Origin: Anaerolineales bacterium UBA2232
GTDB lineage: Bacteria > Chloroflexota > Anaerolineae > UBA2200
Assembly (NCBI GenBank): GCA_002348045.1
Contig: DDYO01000258.1
Location: 8,261-15,418 of the forward strand
DNA length: 7,158 nucleotides
Direction of reading: 5' to 3'
Part shown: piece by piece, positions 6,052 through 7,158 of the stretch
Layout of the letters: each line of letters opens with the position of its first letter
Numbering within the stretch: the first letter of the stretch is position 1
Program-made: the position numbers and the translations under genes
The notes under the pieces: model-generated
The model's input: the letters and a program-made list of their open reading frames with translations, nothing else
Databases searched by the model: none
Told to the model about the DNA's origin: nothing

Positions 6052-6808
6052 CAACCTCAAAGAGGCTTCTCTGCCGGTGGCGCCGATCACTCGTACATGG
6101 TCTACTTATCGACGGCCCGCTCTCCTGGTGAGCCTGGTGACTGGACTGATCGTATCGCTCGTTTGGCTACCGAGTGTACCACGGTCGGCGTTGTTCGCGG
6201 CACTGCTGGCCCAACAGGCACTGATGAGCCTGCTGCTGCTCTTCGCGCTGATTGCCATGTCCCTGGTGTGGTCAACCGGCCAGCGCCTGGATACCTGGGT
6301 TTTCCGGCTCTTAAACCTTCGGGGCTACCATCCCAAGTGGCTGGATCATGTCGTGGGGCTGGCGACGCAGCTGGGCAACATGGTGATGGCATTCCTCCTG
6401 GCCGGCCTGTTTTTCATACTGAACAACCGCAGCCTGACCCTGGAGATCATCTTCGGCACGCTCACTCTCTGGTTACTTGTCGAAATTATCAAGGGAGTGA
6501 CGGATCGTGCCCGCCCATTTCTGGATATCGAGGGGACGCGGATCATCGGCTGGCGGGAACGCGGCCGGTCCTTTCCCAGTGGACACACCGCCCAGACATT
6601 TTTCCTCGCGATGCTGTTCAGCCACCGATTCCAGTTTGGCATGGGAGAAACCGCCGCGCTGTATGCCGTCGCCGTGCTGGTCGGCTTCACCCGGATATAC
6701 GTTGGCGCTCACTACCCGCGCGACGTCATCGGAGGCGCCGTGCTGGGTTCCATCTGGGGGGTGCTGTCGGTGCTCGTGAATCCCCATTGGCTCAGGTTGT
6801 GGTTCTGA
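6044..6808 (+). CDS. Membrane PAP2-family lipid phosphatase (254 aa)
   Basis: The three signatures of the PAP2 superfamily are complete: K150-x6-R157-P158 (KGVTDRARP), P178-S-G-H181 (RSFPSGHT) and R217-x5-H223-x3-D227 (TRIYVGAHYPRD). His223 is the expected nucleophile and His181 the acid. Hydrophobic segments near 26-43, 58-76, 108-125, 131-149, 182-192, 204-222 and 228-246 indicate an inner-membrane protein of about six helices. Such enzymes remove phosphate from phosphatidic acid, phosphatidylglycerol phosphate or undecaprenyl diphosphate; the motifs do not tell which. The ATG at 6044 is preferred over one at 6023 because GAGGTG (6031-6036) lies 7 bases before it and the protein then starts MDNNLKEASL. 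It overlaps the lipid kinase stop (ATGGATAA), so a kinase/phosphatase pair acting on related lipids is likely. Confidence 0.93.
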   Translation: MDNNLKEASLPVAPITRTWSTYRRPALLVSLVTGLIVSLVWLPSVPRSALFAALLAQQALMSLLLLFALIAMSLVWSTGQRLDTWVFRLLNLRGYHPKWLDHVVGLATQLGNMVMAFLLAGLFFILNNRSLTLEIIFGTLTLWLLVEIIKGVTDRARPFLDIEGTRIIGWRERGRSFPSGHTAQTFFLAMLFSHRFQFGMGETAALYAVAVLVGFTRIYVGAHYPRDVIGGAVLGSIWGVLSVLVNPHWLRLWF

Positions 6809-6823
6809 GGAGAAAGAAAAGTT

Positions 6824-7158
6824 ATGAGTATTCAAACACGTGTCAGTAACCAGGTCTACAGCTTCATGCCGACTGACGTCGAAGGCGTGGATTCGCTGGC
6901 CGAGCTTGCCCTGGATATGCGGTGGTCGTGGAATCATGCCGCCGATGAAGTCTGGCAGCAGCTCGATCCCGCACTGTGGGAACTCACGCATAACCCGTGT
7001 GTTGTCCTGCAGACGGTTTCACGGGACCATCTTCGGCGCATGCTCGCTGATGCCACCTTCCGGAAAAAGGTGGATGCCTTCGTGCAGTCCAAGGAATACG
7101 CAGCTTCGGCACCCGGCTGGTTTCAGCAGAATTATGCCCGGTCTCCCTTGACCGGCGT
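6824..7158 (+). CDS. glgP: Alpha-glucan (glycogen) phosphorylase, N-terminal part
   Basis: The visible 111 codons start MSIQTRVSNQVYSFMPTDV and include LALDMRWSWNHAADEVWQQL (28-47), then DPALWELTHNPCVVLQTVS (48-66). This is the N-terminal domain (DUF3417 type) of the long alpha-glucan phosphorylases of family GT35. These enzymes release glucose 1-phosphate from glycogen or maltodextrin with pyridoxal phosphate. The catalytic domain and PLP lysine lie beyond the right edge, so activity cannot be judged. The start follows AGGAGA (6808-6813) at 10 bases and is 15 bases after the PAP2 stop, so it is the third gene of the operon. The protein should be cytoplasmic. The symbol is by family; malP would be an alternative. 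Confidence 0.88.
   Translation, partial: MSIQTRVSNQVYSFMPTDVEGVDSLAELALDMRWSWNHAADEVWQQLDPALWELTHNPCVVLQTVSRDHLRRMLADATFRKKVDAFVQSKEYAASAPGWFQQNYARSPLTG

Overview
The window is a chromosomal stretch of a GC-rich bacterium, by eye roughly 58-60 % GC. It has two transcription directions and no sign of a phage, plasmid, insertion sequence, CRISPR array or structural RNA. The lineage cannot be fixed from this piece. The separate purQ next to a 972-residue PurL argues against the usual beta/gammaproteobacteria, which carry one PurL of about 1300 residues with the glutaminase fused on. It also argues against a Bacillus-type organism with a free PurS and a PurL of about 740 residues. A Gram-negative from a deep proteobacterial, Nitrospirota-like or Methylomirabilota-like group is possible, but this is only a guess.

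Left part, minus strand (1-3367): a purine biosynthesis operon, purL followed by purQ, with purQ cut by the left edge. Together they make formylglycinamidine ribonucleotide (FGAM) synthase, step 4 of de novo IMP synthesis. PurL carries two PurS-like domains in tandem at its N-terminus, so no separate purS is needed. A sigma70-like promoter (one mismatch in the -35 box, two in the -10 box, 17-base spacer) lies about 105 bases before the start. The transcribed leader between them holds three short inverted repeats.

Middle (3368-5070): a divergent intergenic region of about 550 bases with no recognisable gene. It is followed by a 163-residue stress-type protein made of an N-terminal CsbD-like domain and a long Lys/Asp/Ala-rich tail of heptad and 11-residue repeats resembling group 3 LEA (late embryogenesis abundant) proteins. 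The tail includes a 54-base near-perfect tandem duplication. A strong GC-rich hairpin follows the gene and is probably its terminator. About 550 further bases have no convincing gene.

Right part, plus strand (5071-7158): a tight operon of a diacylglycerol/sphingolipid-kinase-like protein, a membrane PAP2 phosphatase overlapping it by 8 bases, and the start of a glycogen/alpha-glucan phosphorylase 15 bases further on, cut by the right edge. The first two look like an opposed lipid kinase and lipid phosphate phosphatase; the third links them to storage polysaccharide use.

I see no obviously new multi-gene system. The most unusual items are the CsbD-LEA fusion with its heptad/hendecad pattern and fresh tandem duplication, the structured purL leader, and the non-canonical motifs of the lipid kinase paired with a PAP2 phosphatase.
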